Source: Comamonadaceae bacterium UBA2121
Lineage (GTDB): Bacteria; Pseudomonadota; Gammaproteobacteria; Burkholderiales; Burkholderiaceae_C
Reading direction: 5' to 3'
NCBI GenBank assembly: GCA_002331385.1
Contig: DCYB01000014.1
Location: 186,001 to 250,000 of the forward strand
DNA length: 64,000 bases
This document shows positions 33,423 through 41,535 of the stretch, piece by piece (the stretch's first letter is position 1; each line of letters starts with the position of its first letter). The notes below the pieces were generated by a model. It made no database searches. It saw only the letters and a list, made by a program, of their open reading frames with translations, and was not told the DNA's origin. A program made the translations under genes and the position numbers.

Positions 33423-34190
33423 TTATAACGCGTTGCGCAATTTCGCCAAGAGCGCTTCGTCCGCCTTGTCCAGCAGCCCCTTGGCACGCGCGGCGGCGAG
33501 CAGTTCCGGCCGATGCTGCGCCGTCAGGCGCAGGCTTTGGTCACGGCGCCAGCGCTCGATGTGTGCGTGGTGGCCCGAAAGCAGTTCGGCAGGCACGGCC
33601 TGCCCGTTCCATTCCTCGGGCCGGGTGTAGTGCGGGCTGTCCAGCAGCCCGTCGATGGCCGGGTTGAAACTGTCCAGTTGGTGGCTGCCTTCGTCGCTCA
33701 ACACGCCCGGCTGCAAGCGGGCCACGGCATCGAGCAGCGCCATGGCCGGGATCTCGCCACCGGACAGCACGAAATCACCCATGCTGATCTGCGCCGTGAC
33801 GTAGGCGTCGATAAAGCGCTGATCCACGCCCTCGTAGCGCCCACACAACAGGATTGCGCCGCGGCTGGCCGACCATTGCTCCACGCCCGCGTGGTCCAGC
33901 CGTTCACCAATGGGCGAGAACAGCACCAGCGGTGCCTGCGCCGAAGCATCCTCTGCCCGATCGCTGCGAATCGCCGCCAGGCAGCGCGACAGTGGCTCCG
34001 CCATCATCACCATGCCCGGACCGCCGCCAAAAGGTCGGTCGTCGACCCGGCGATAGTTGCCCTCGCCGTAGTCACGCGGATTCCACAAACGCACGTCCAC
34101 CTGCGCGCTCTGGTAGGCGCGTCGCGTCACGCCGCTTTCAAGAAACGGGGCAAACAGTTCGGGAAACAGGGTGATGACGTCAAAACGCAT
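33423..34190 (-). CDS. trmD: tRNA (guanine-N1)-methyltransferase
   Basis: A 255-residue SPOUT methyltransferase that makes m1G37 in tRNA and so prevents frameshifting. It starts MRFDVITLFPELFAPFLESG and has the knot segments LLCGRYEGVDQRFI and DFVLSGGEIPAMALLDAVAR. The catalytic Asp region is RPEEWNGQAVPAELLSGHHA. It follows rimM by 24 bp. Confidence 0.97.
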   Translation of the reverse strand: MRFDVITLFPELFAPFLESGVTRRAYQSAQVDVRLWNPRDYGEGNYRRVDDRPFGGGPGMVMMAEPLSRCLAAIRSDRAEDASAQAPLVLFSPIGERLDHAGVEQWSASRGAILLCGRYEGVDQRFIDAYVTAQISMGDFVLSGGEIPAMALLDAVARLQPGVLSDEGSHQLDSFNPAIDGLLDSPHYTRPEEWNGQAVPAELLSGHHAHIERWRRDQSLRLTAQHRPELLAAARAKGLLDKADEALLAKLRNAL

Positions 34191-34214
34191 GGGCGACCTC
34201 GCTGCGGCTCGGGC

Positions 34215-34790
34215 TCAATAGTCCGGCTGCCAGTCCACGGTGATCAGCCGGGCGGCTGTGTCCACCTTGTCCACGAAGGCCGAGACAAACGGAATCATGC
34301 GCTCCAGCGCCTTGCCGTCCTCTTCATACGCCAGCACCAGCGTGGTCTGCGGGCCGGTGGGCAGCAAATCCTTCACCACACCCAGAGGCACGCCTTCCCG
34401 ATTGACGACCTCCAGACCGATCAGGTCGACCCAGTAGAACTCGTCCTCCGCCGCTTTCGGAAAGTGGGCACGCGAAATGAAAATGCGCGCACCGCGCAGG
34501 GCCTCGGCCCCGTTGCGGTCCGCGACTTCCTCTGCCGTCGCAACGATCGAATCCGAATGCTCGCGCGCCTGCTTGATCGTCAGCAGCACGGTGCCCGAGA
34601 AAAAGCTCTTCGGCCCCCGCTCGGCTGGCTGCAAATACCATTGCGGCGCCTGGTACAGCGCCTCGGGCTCGCTGCTGTAGGGCACGATCTTGAACCACCC
34701 CTTGATTCCCCACGCTTCACCAATGCGCCCCACTTCGACGGCGTCGGTGGGCAGAGTGGCGGATGACAGGACAGGCAGTTCAGCAGACAT
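34215..34790 (-). CDS. rimM: Ribosome maturation factor RimM
   Basis: A 191-residue factor for maturation of the 30S head, with a RimM N-domain (VEVGRIGEAWGIKGWFKIVP) and a PRC-barrel C-domain (FYWVDLIGLEVVNREGVPLG). I use ATG at 34790 (MSAELPVLSSATLPTDAVEV), since the longer open frame upstream has no similarity. No clear ribosome site is visible. A terminator stands between rpsP and rimM, so an additional promoter may exist in the 196-bp gap. Confidence 0.95.
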   Translation of the reverse strand: MSAELPVLSSATLPTDAVEVGRIGEAWGIKGWFKIVPYSSEPEALYQAPQWYLQPAERGPKSFFSGTVLLTIKQAREHSDSIVATAEEVADRNGAEALRGARIFISRAHFPKAAEDEFYWVDLIGLEVVNREGVPLGVVKDLLPTGPQTTLVLAYEEDGKALERMIPFVSAFVDKVDTAARLITVDWQPDY

Positions 34791-34929
34791 AGGTGAAAGA
34801 ATAAAAGAAACCCAAAGGGGATTGTCGCCTTCCAAGGGGCAAAGCCCAAGCACGGGCGCGAGCCTCTCCAGGATCAGTCCGACCATAAGACGGCGCGGAC
34901 AAGCCCTCAAAAAAAGTGATCAACGCAAA

Positions 34930-34968
34930 ACAAAACGGGTTCCGCCAGTATCTGACGGAACCCGTTTT
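34930..34968 (-). terminator. Intrinsic terminator between rpsP and rimM
   Basis: A perfect 14-bp stem (CAAAACGGGTTCCG and its complement) with an 11-nt loop. On the minus strand the stem ends in GTTTTG and TTTTGCG follows. It starts 18 bp after the rpsP stop, inside a cluster that is normally one transcript, so it probably allows more rpsP than rimM-trmD message. Confidence 0.8.
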
Positions 34969-34986
34969 GGATACGTTCAAGAGCGC

Positions 34987-35238
34987 TTAGGCAGCAGCCT
35001 TGGCACCTTGCTTGATCAGACGGTCAACGGTAGGCGAAGCCTGCGCGCCAACGCTCTTCCAGTAGGTCAGGCGGTCTTGCGCAATGCGCAGGGACTCTTC
35101 GCCACCCTTGGCGGAAGGGTTGTAGAAGCCCAGACGCTCGATGAAGCGACCATCGCGACGAACGCGCTTGTCAGCCACAACGATGTTGAAGAAAGGACGG
35201 TGCTTGGAACCGCCGCGAGCGAGTCGAATAACGACCAT
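34987..35238 (-). CDS. rpsP: 30S ribosomal protein S16
   Basis: An 83-residue S16 protein beginning MVVIRLARGGSKHRPFFNIV, followed by VADKRVRRDGRFIERLGFYN, both signatures of the family. The first gene of the ribosomal protein/tRNA modification cluster. The start at 35238 is the canonical one; the open frame upstream overlaps the divergent acetyltransferase region and is not coding. A terminator follows directly. Confidence 0.97.
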   Translation of the reverse strand: MVVIRLARGGSKHRPFFNIVVADKRVRRDGRFIERLGFYNPSAKGGEESLRIAQDRLTYWKSVGAQASPTVDRLIKQGAKAAA

Positions 35239-35386
35239 AATGAATCCTTCGGGTGGAAAAGCAGTTACCACCAATAAATAGTTTTTGGCAACTGCCAAGG
35301 TTTTTCCTGCTGCGTTTGAGACACGCGACATGGCCACCCGGCCAGCGACACGCAGCAAAGTCCGCAATTATAGCCAGTTCTCGAAC

Positions 35387-35920
35387 ATGATGCTCACAAT
35401 TCGCGCGAGTCGCGCAGATGACGTACCGGCGATCACGGCAATCTACCGCCATCACGTGCTCCACGGCACCGGAACCTTCGAGATAGACCCTCCCAACGAA
35501 GCCGATATGGCACAGCGCCGGGCCGACGTGCTCGCCAAGGGCCTGCCGTTTCTCGTGGCCGAAGACGCCGAGCAGCCAGGTCGCATCCTCGGATATGCCT
35601 ATTGCAACTGGTTCAAGCCGCGCCCGGCCTACCGTTTTTCGGCCGAAGATTCCATCTACATCGCCGACGAGGCACGTGGCCAGGGCATTGGTCGCCAGTT
35701 GCTGGACGCCCTGTGTGAATCCGCAGAACAGGTCGGCGTGCGCCGTCTGCTGGCCGTGATTGGTGACTCGGCGAACACCGGCTCCATCGGCGTGCACCGG
35801 GCGGCCGGATTTGCCGACGCAGGCGTGCTGCGTTCCACCGGGTGGAAATTCGGGCGCTGGCTGGACATCGTACTCATGGACAAACCCCTTGGTGCTGGGG
35901 ACAGTACCGCTCCCGAATAA
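35387..35920 (+). CDS. GNAT family N-acetyltransferase
   Basis: A 177-residue acetyltransferase related to phosphinothricin/methionine sulfoximine acetyltransferases. The CoA-binding motif is IADEARGQGIGRQLLDAL, the segment NTGSIGVHRAAGF is typical, and YAYCNWFKPRPAYRF resembles the substrate part of the Pat family. The substrate is not known. Two adjacent ATGs (35387 and 35390) are possible starts. It is divergent from rpsP and ends 28 bp before the TM2-like gene. Confidence 0.88.
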   Translation: MMLTIRASRADDVPAITAIYRHHVLHGTGTFEIDPPNEADMAQRRADVLAKGLPFLVAEDAEQPGRILGYAYCNWFKPRPAYRFSAEDSIYIADEARGQGIGRQLLDALCESAEQVGVRRLLAVIGDSANTGSIGVHRAAGFADAGVLRSTGWKFGRWLDIVLMDKPLGAGDSTAPE

Positions 35921-35948
35921 CGCGCGACTGGGCGACACTCTGGACATC

Positions 35949-36395
35949 ATGAAAAACAAGACCATCGCCGCCTGGCTCGCCTTTCTGGGAGGGCCGCTCG
36001 GCCTGCACCGCTTTTACCTGTACGGACTGTTCGACACGCTCGGCTGGCTGCTGCCCATTCCTACCGCGCTAGGCGTCTACGGCATCCAGCGCGTTCTGGA
36101 ATACGGCCAGGATGACCAACTCAGCTGGATGCTGGTGCCCCTGCTCGGTTTCACCATTGCGGGCTGCGCGCTGCGCGCCATCCTCTACGGCCTCATGACG
36201 CCGGAAAAATGGAACGCCCGCTTCAACCCGCAAGCCGCTGCCGAGGCCCCCGCCGGACAAACCCACTGGGGTACCATCTTCGCCATTGGCCTGTCATTGA
36301 TGATTGGAACCGCGATCCTGATGGCGAGCTTCGCCTTCAGCTTCCAGCGCTATTTCGAGTATCAGGTGGAGGAAGCCCGGAAGATTTCGCAATAA
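35949..36395 (+). CDS. TM2-like membrane protein
   Basis: A 148-residue protein with a TM2-type beginning: MKNKTIAAWLAFLGGPLGLH followed by RFYLYGLFDTLGWLL, that is Gly-x-x-Gly-x-His-Arg-Phe-Tyr between two membrane segments. Two further hydrophobic segments are at about 55-80 and 110-130. Function unknown. It is probably cotranscribed with the acetyltransferase gene. Confidence 0.8.
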   Translation: MKNKTIAAWLAFLGGPLGLHRFYLYGLFDTLGWLLPIPTALGVYGIQRVLEYGQDDQLSWMLVPLLGFTIAGCALRAILYGLMTPEKWNARFNPQAAAEAPAGQTHWGTIFAIGLSLMIGTAILMASFAFSFQRYFEYQVEEARKISQ

Positions 36396-36451
36396 ACGCG
36401 ATCACGAACGCGAGGGCAGACTTCGGAAGCAAGGCCTCGCCCCCGACAGAA

Positions 36452-36484
36452 CAAAACGCCAGCCTGATGACTCAGCGCTGGCGT
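36452..36484 (-). terminator. Terminator of the phosphate transporter gene
   Basis: An 8-bp stem ACGCCAGC/GCTGGCGT with a short loop; on the minus strand TTTTG follows. It lies 31 bp after the pit stop codon. It may also end the convergent TM2-like transcript. Confidence 0.7.
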
Positions 36485-36514
36485 GGGGTTGCTGGGGCAG
36501 AAAGCCGGATGCCA

Positions 36515-37525
36515 TCAATACAGTTGCAGGCTCAACCAGTAAGCGATGGCCGCCACAAAGGCGCTGGCCGGGATCGTCAGAATCCATGCCCACACGATGT
36601 TTCCGGCGACGCCCCAGCGCACGGCACTGGCGCGCTGCGTGGAGCCAACACCGACGATGGCGCCGGTGATGGTGTGCGTGGTGGACACCGGAATGCCCAG
36701 CGCCGTGGCGATGAACAGCGTCAGCGCGCCACCGGTTTCGGCACAGAAGCCGCCCACCGGCTTGAGCTTGGTGATCTTCTGGCCCATGGTCTTGACGATG
36801 CGCCAGCCGCCGAACATGGTGCCCATGCCGATGGCCAGATAGCACGAGATGATGACCCAAGTAGGCGGCGCCGCGTCGGTGGACGCCGTGTAGCCCGTGG
36901 CAATCAGCAGCAGCCAGATGATGCCAATGGTTTTCTGCGCGTCGTTGCCGCCGTGGCCCAGGCTGTACGCGCCTGCGGACACCAGTTGCAAGCGCCGGAA
37001 CCACTTGTCGATTTTGCTCGGGCGGGCGCGGCGGAAGGTCCACGCGACGATTACCATCATGATGGAACCGAGCAAAAAGCCCAGCAACGGCGACACGAAG
37101 ATGAAGGCCACGGTCTTCAGGATGCCGCTGGCCACGAGCGAGCCCGCGCCAGACTTGGCCATCACCGAGCCGACGATGCCGCCGATCAGCGCATGCGATG
37201 AGCTGCTGGGAATGCCGTAGTACCAGGTGATGAGGTTCCACGTGATGGCGCCGACCAGCGCCCCGAACGCCACGTGGGTATCCACTACCCCCGGCTGGAC
37301 GATGCCTTTGCCGACGGTGGCCGCCACGCTGAGGTGGAACACGAAGATGGCGATGACGTTGAAAAATGCCGCGAAGACCACGGCCTGTGTGGGCTTGAGC
37401 ACGCCCGTGGAGACCACGGTCGCGATCGAATTGGCCGCGTCATGAAAGCCATTCATGAAGTCGAAGATCAATGCCAGTGCAACCAGAATGATCACGACCC
37501 ATAAGGCGGTTTGTACTGTTTCCAT
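36515..37525 (-). CDS. Low-affinity inorganic phosphate transporter, PiT family
   Basis: A 336-residue PiT permease with about ten membrane helices. The duplicated PD001131 signature is present in both halves: DFMNGFHDAANSIATVVSTG and GHGGNDAQKTIGIIW, along with IPSSSSHALIGGIVG and PVSTTHTITGAIVGVGSTQR. It imports metal-phosphate with protons. It is shorter than E. coli PitA (499 residues) because the central loop is small, as usual for the DUF47-associated type. It lies 71 bp after the DUF47 gene, with which it forms an operon. Confidence 0.94.
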   Translation of the reverse strand: METVQTALWVVIILVALALIFDFMNGFHDAANSIATVVSTGVLKPTQAVVFAAFFNVIAIFVFHLSVAATVGKGIVQPGVVDTHVAFGALVGAITWNLITWYYGIPSSSSHALIGGIVGSVMAKSGAGSLVASGILKTVAFIFVSPLLGFLLGSIMMVIVAWTFRRARPSKIDKWFRRLQLVSAGAYSLGHGGNDAQKTIGIIWLLLIATGYTASTDAAPPTWVIISCYLAIGMGTMFGGWRIVKTMGQKITKLKPVGGFCAETGGALTLFIATALGIPVSTTHTITGAIVGVGSTQRASAVRWGVAGNIVWAWILTIPASAFVAAIAYWLSLQLY

Positions 37526-37596
37526 GCTGTTGAGCAGCTGCCGCTGCCTCTTGGTGGTCAGTCGATAAGAGCGATGTCTGGCGTAAGCGCAGCGGC

Positions 37597-38244
37597 TTAC
37601 GAGTTTTCCAGAATCACGCCTTCGATCAGGTTCGCCACGTCTTCGCAGCGGTCGGTAATGGTTTCCAGCAGCTCATAGATGGCCTTGAGCTTGATGACTT
37701 CGCGCACGTCTGGCTCTTCGCGAAAGAGCTTGCTCATGGCGCTGCGCAGCACGCGGTCTGCGTCGCCTTCGAGACGGTCGATTTCTTCACAGGTCTTGAG
37801 CGCCGCTTCGGCGACGGCCGGATCGGCAATGCGCGCCAACAGCTTGACCGCGTCCTGCACGCGCTCGCAGCACTTGAGGCACAGGTCCGTCAGGCGCGAG
37901 ATTTCATCCGTCATGTGGTGGATGTCGTACAGCGCCATGGTTTCTGCCGAGTCCTGGATCAGGTCGGCCACATCGTCCATGGTGTTGATGAGCGAGTGGA
38001 TCTGCTCACGGTCGATGGGCGTGATGAACGTCTTGTGCAGAGTGCGGTTGACCTCGTGCGTTACACGGTCGGCGGCGCGCTCGGCGTTGTCCACGTCCTG
38101 GTTGTACTTGTCGCGCAGATGGGGGTCGTTATAGTTCGCGACCAATTGCGAGAATGCGCGCGCCGCTTCAACGATGCGCTCTGCATGCTGGTTGAACATC
38201 TCGAAAAAATTGCCCTCCTGGGGCAACAACTTTCCAAACAACAT
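37597..38244 (-). CDS. DUF47 family PhoU-like protein
   Basis: A 215-residue, mostly helical protein of the DUF47/TIGR00153 family, starting MLFGKLLPQEGNFFEMFNQH. It resembles PhoU, with acidic metal-site segments such as NTMDDVADLIQDSAETMALY and LLETITDRCEDVANLIEGVI. Members are encoded next to PiT transporters and are thought to control their activity. A likely Pho box 42 bp upstream suggests induction at low phosphate. Confidence 0.92.
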   Translation of the reverse strand: MLFGKLLPQEGNFFEMFNQHAERIVEAARAFSQLVANYNDPHLRDKYNQDVDNAERAADRVTHEVNRTLHKTFITPIDREQIHSLINTMDDVADLIQDSAETMALYDIHHMTDEISRLTDLCLKCCERVQDAVKLLARIADPAVAEAALKTCEEIDRLEGDADRVLRSAMSKLFREEPDVREVIKLKAIYELLETITDRCEDVANLIEGVILENS

Positions 38245-38285
38245 GAGAGCTCCTGGGCAATCCTTGTGCCCGGACTGAAACTTTT

Positions 38286-38303
38286 TTGACAGCCCGGTGA
38301 CAA
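38286..38303 (-). promoter_or_regulatory. Candidate Pho box upstream of the DUF47-pit operon
   Basis: On the minus strand the site reads TTGTCAC-CGGG-CTGTCAA: two 7-mers resembling CTGTCAT/C, separated by 4 bp, which is the 11-bp repeat geometry of PhoB sites in E. coli. A weaker third unit (GTTTCAG) follows at the same phase. It ends 42 bp before the DUF47 start. No -10 was identified with confidence. Confidence 0.5.
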
Positions 38304-38419
38304 CTTCGTGAAAGATCGAAGTTTAACCGCCCAAGCGGGCAGGATCTGCAGGCAATTGCCAAAGTCCCCTCTTGACTACATTGACAAAATGCAGTTTTGC
38401 GCCGGTTTGGTGTGCGTGT

Positions 38420-38782
38420 TCAAGCGCTGCGAAAAATGAAGAAAACCGCACCCACCATGCACAAACCGGCCCACAGGTAGTCCCATTTGAGCGGCTGTCC
38501 CATGTAGAAAACCGCGAACGGAACGAACACGGTGAGGGTGATGACTTCCTGCAATATCTTGAGTTGACCGAGGGACATTTGTGTCGCCCCGATCCGGTTG
38601 GCGGGCACTTGCAACAGGTATTCGAACAGTGCAATGCCCCAGCTCACCAGCGCCGCGATGTACCACGGCGAGGTGCTGAGATTCTTCAAGTGTCCGTACC
38701 AGGCAAACGTCATGAATACGTTGCTGGCCAGCAGGAGCAGAATGGTTTGCAGGGAAATCGGCAATGACTGGAGAAATTGCAT
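38420..38782 (-). CDS. DUF486 family (DMT-like) membrane protein
   Basis: A 120-residue protein with four membrane helices. The sequence VFMTFAWYGHLKNLSTSPWY, then WGIALFEYLLQVPANRIG and LKILQEVITLTVFVPFAVFY, is typical of DUF486, which belongs to the drug/metabolite transporter superfamily. Such half-size members act as dimers; no substrate is known. ATG at 38782 (MQFLQSLPISLQTILLLLAS) gives the family length; the open frame starts 15 codons earlier. Confidence 0.88.
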   Translation of the reverse strand: MQFLQSLPISLQTILLLLASNVFMTFAWYGHLKNLSTSPWYIAALVSWGIALFEYLLQVPANRIGATQMSLGQLKILQEVITLTVFVPFAVFYMGQPLKWDYLWAGLCMVGAVFFIFRSA

Positions 38783-38883
38783 ACTTAAGCACGATAGTGA
38801 ATTTCTCGCAGCAATGTAGCGCAACACGGGCCAGTGCGCTGGCGCACGCGCGCAGCCAGACTAGCCGCACACCATGCGAACAC

Positions 38884-39606
38884 TCACTCTCCCAGATAGG
38901 CTGCCCGCACGCGCGGATCGTGTAGCAAGGTTTCGCCCGCTCCAGTCATGGTGATAATGCCGGACTCCATCACATAGCCACGATTGGCCATCTGCAACGC
39001 CCGACTGGCGTTCTGCTCGACCAGCAGGATGGTGACGCCAAGCTTGTAGACATCCCCCACTACTTCGAAAATCTTGTCCACCATGATGGGCGACAGCCCC
39101 ATCGATGGCTCGTCCAGCAGCAACACCTTGGGGCGGCTCATGAGCGCCCGGCCCATGGCCAGCATCTGCTGCTCACCGCCCGACATGGTGCCGGCCAACT
39201 GGTCCTTGCGTTCACGCAGACGCGGAAAGATGTTGAACATGCGTTCGATGTCGTCCTTGATGCCCGCCTGATCGTTGCGCGTGTAAGCGCCCATCTGCAG
39301 GTTTTCCGTGATCGTCATGCGGGCAAACACGCCACGCCCCTCGGGCACCATCACCAGACCTTCGCGCACCAAATCCCACGCGCCCTTGCCCTTGATGCTC
39401 CGGCCGAGGTACTGGATGTCTCCGTCCGCCGGGATCAGCAAGCCGGTGATGGCCTTCATCGTCGTGGTCTTGCCGGCACCGTTGGAGCCGATCAGCGATA
39501 CCAGCTCGCCCTCGTGCACCTCCATATCCACGCCCTTGACCGCCTGAATGCCTCCGTAGGCCACGCGCAGACCGCTCACTTTCAACAACACTTGTGTTTC
39601 GGCCAT
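38884..39606 (-). CDS. livF: Branched-chain amino acid ABC transporter ATPase LivF
   Basis: A 240-residue ATPase, Walker A GSNGAGKTT, signature MSGGEQQMLAMGRALM, Walker B VLLLDEPSMGLSP, H-loop LLVEQNAS. LivF pairs with LivG on the LivHM permease. The ATG at 39606 follows the livG stop by 2 bp; a TTG at 39612 would overlap livG. The chemistry of the substrate (Leu/Ile/Val, or another small organic acid or amide) cannot be read from the ATPase. Confidence 0.94.
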   Translation of the reverse strand: MAETQVLLKVSGLRVAYGGIQAVKGVDMEVHEGELVSLIGSNGAGKTTTMKAITGLLIPADGDIQYLGRSIKGKGAWDLVREGLVMVPEGRGVFARMTITENLQMGAYTRNDQAGIKDDIERMFNIFPRLRERKDQLAGTMSGGEQQMLAMGRALMSRPKVLLLDEPSMGLSPIMVDKIFEVVGDVYKLGVTILLVEQNASRALQMANRGYVMESGIITMTGAGETLLHDPRVRAAYLGE

Positions 39607-39608
39607 GC

Positions 39609-40391
39609 TCAATGTCCTCCCGTGCCCAGATAGGCCTCAATCACTTTTTCGTTCTTCTGCACATCGGCGGGCGTGCCCTGCGCAATCGGCTTGCCATAGT
39701 CCAGCACGGTCACGCGGTCGCACAGGCCCATCACCAGCTTCACATCGTGTTCGATCAGCAGGATGGTGCGGTTGTCATTGCGAATGCGGTCGATCAACTC
39801 ACGCAGTTGCACTTTTTCGGTCGCGTTCATGCCGGCAGCAGGTTCGTCGAGTGCGATGAGTTGCGGATCGGTGGCCAGCGCGCGGGCAATTTCGAGACGG
39901 CGCTGGTCGCCATACGACAAGGTGCGCGCCTTGAAGTCGGCATATTTGGAGATGCCCACGTATTCCAGCAGTTCGTGCGCACGCCGGCGGATTTCCGCCT
40001 CTTCGCGCTTGAAGCCGGGCGTGCGGAACACGGCGCCCACCAAACCGGAATGGGTGCGGATATGCCGCCCGACCATCACGTTTTCGAGCGCCGTCATTTC
40101 TGCGAACAGCCGGATGTTCTGGAACGTGCGCGCTATGCCCGCCTTCGCCACCAGGTGCACCGCTGTCGGCTCGTACGGTTTGCCCGCCAGCACGAAGCTG
40201 CCCGCATCGGGCGTGTACAGCCCGGTGATCACGTTGAAGAACGTCGTCTTGCCCGCACCGTTGGGGCCGATGAGGCCGTAGATCTGTCCGCGGTGAATGG
40301 TGATGCCCACGTCCGAAAGCGCCTGCAGGCCGCCAAATCGTTTGGACACGCCCTCCACCTTCAGCACCACATCTGCATGTGTATCTGCCAT
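39609..40391 (-). CDS. livG: Branched-chain amino acid ABC transporter ATPase LivG
   Basis: A 260-residue ATPase with Walker A GPNGAGKTT, signature LSYGDQRRLEIARALA, Walker B LIALDEPAAGMN and H-loop LLIEHDVKLVM. The LivG-specific region ITGLYTPDAGSFVLAGKPYE and IARTFQNIRLFAEMTALENV is clear. It lies 48 bp after livM. Confidence 0.95.
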   Translation of the reverse strand: MADTHADVVLKVEGVSKRFGGLQALSDVGITIHRGQIYGLIGPNGAGKTTFFNVITGLYTPDAGSFVLAGKPYEPTAVHLVAKAGIARTFQNIRLFAEMTALENVMVGRHIRTHSGLVGAVFRTPGFKREEAEIRRRAHELLEYVGISKYADFKARTLSYGDQRRLEIARALATDPQLIALDEPAAGMNATEKVQLRELIDRIRNDNRTILLIEHDVKLVMGLCDRVTVLDYGKPIAQGTPADVQKNEKVIEAYLGTGGH

Positions 40392-40439
40392 ATCTTTGCT
40401 CTGTTGTTTCCTTGATGTTCCGGGGATGTGCGAGTCGCC

Positions 40440-41522
40440 TCAGGTCTTCTGGACCAAGCTCTTGCCATGCTCGGGTGAAGGCCACAGTCCGCGTGGACGC
40501 AGCAGCATGATGATGATCATCGCCAACGCAATCAGCAGTTGCCGCAGGATGGAGGCATCGAGGCGCCCGCCCGTCATGTCCTGCAGCGGGCCGGCGACGT
40601 AGCGCAGCACCTCGGGCAAGGACGCCAGCAGCACGGCACCCAGAATCACGCCGGGGATGTGACCAATACCGCCCAGCACCACCATGGCGACGATCATGAC
40701 CGACTCCATCAGGCTGAACGACTCGGGCGACACGAAGCCCTGAAAGGCCGCAAACATCGCGCCCGACACACCTCCAAACGACGCGCCCATACCGAAGGCC
40801 AACAGCTTCATGTTGCGCGTGTTGATACCCATGGCCTTCGCAGCGATTTCGTCCTCACGGATGGCCATCCATGCACGGCCAATGCGCGAGTCCTGCAAGC
40901 GGTAGCAGATCACGATGGTGATCAGCACCAGCGCCAGGAACAGGTAGTAATACAGCGTGACCGAGCTGATGTGGTAGCCGAAAATCTCCTGGCGCTTGCC
41001 CAGATTCAGCCCGAAGATCTGCACCGAATCGATTTCACCCAAACCCTTGGGACCGTTGGTCACGTTGACCGGGTGGTCCAGGTTGTTCATGAAGATGCGG
41101 ATGATCTCGCCGAAGCCCAGCGTCACGATGGCCAGATAGTCACCGCGCAGCTTCAGCACCGGAATGCCCAGCAACACTCCGGTGATCGCCGCCAGCAACA
41201 GCGCCAACGGTATGACCCACCAGATCGAGATATGCAATCCGTTCGGGAAATGCGCCGAGAACCACGCAAAGGTTTCGGCCAGATGGGGCGATGCCAGCAG
41301 GCCGAACATATAGGCCCCGACGGCGTAGAACGCCACATAGCCCAGATCCAGCAGGCCCGCATAGCCCACCACGATATTCAGGCCCAGTGCCAGCATCACA
41401 TACAGCAGCGCCAAGTCCGCAATGCGCACCCATGCGTTGCCGAAATACTGCAGCACCAGCGGAAGAATCAGCAGCGCAATGCCGCCCACCACCCATTGAA
41501 TCGTCTTGTTCCTGGAGTTCAT
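40440..41522 (-). CDS. livM: Branched-chain amino acid ABC transporter permease LivM
   Basis: A 360-residue membrane protein (about ten helices) of the LivM family. The signature DLGYVAFYAVGAYMFGLL and the segments LGLNIVVGYAGL and GINTRNMKLLAFGMGASFGG support this, and VLGGIGHIPGVILGAVLLA is the conserved C-terminal motif. The start at 41522 (MNSRNKTIQWVVGGIALLIL) fits the family. It follows livH by 13 bp. Confidence 0.94.
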   Translation of the reverse strand: MNSRNKTIQWVVGGIALLILPLVLQYFGNAWVRIADLALLYVMLALGLNIVVGYAGLLDLGYVAFYAVGAYMFGLLASPHLAETFAWFSAHFPNGLHISIWWVIPLALLLAAITGVLLGIPVLKLRGDYLAIVTLGFGEIIRIFMNNLDHPVNVTNGPKGLGEIDSVQIFGLNLGKRQEIFGYHISSVTLYYYLFLALVLITIVICYRLQDSRIGRAWMAIREDEIAAKAMGINTRNMKLLAFGMGASFGGVSGAMFAAFQGFVSPESFSLMESVMIVAMVVLGGIGHIPGVILGAVLLASLPEVLRYVAGPLQDMTGGRLDASILRQLLIALAMIIIMLLRPRGLWPSPEHGKSLVQKT

Positions 41523-41535
41523 GTTCGTGCTTCCT

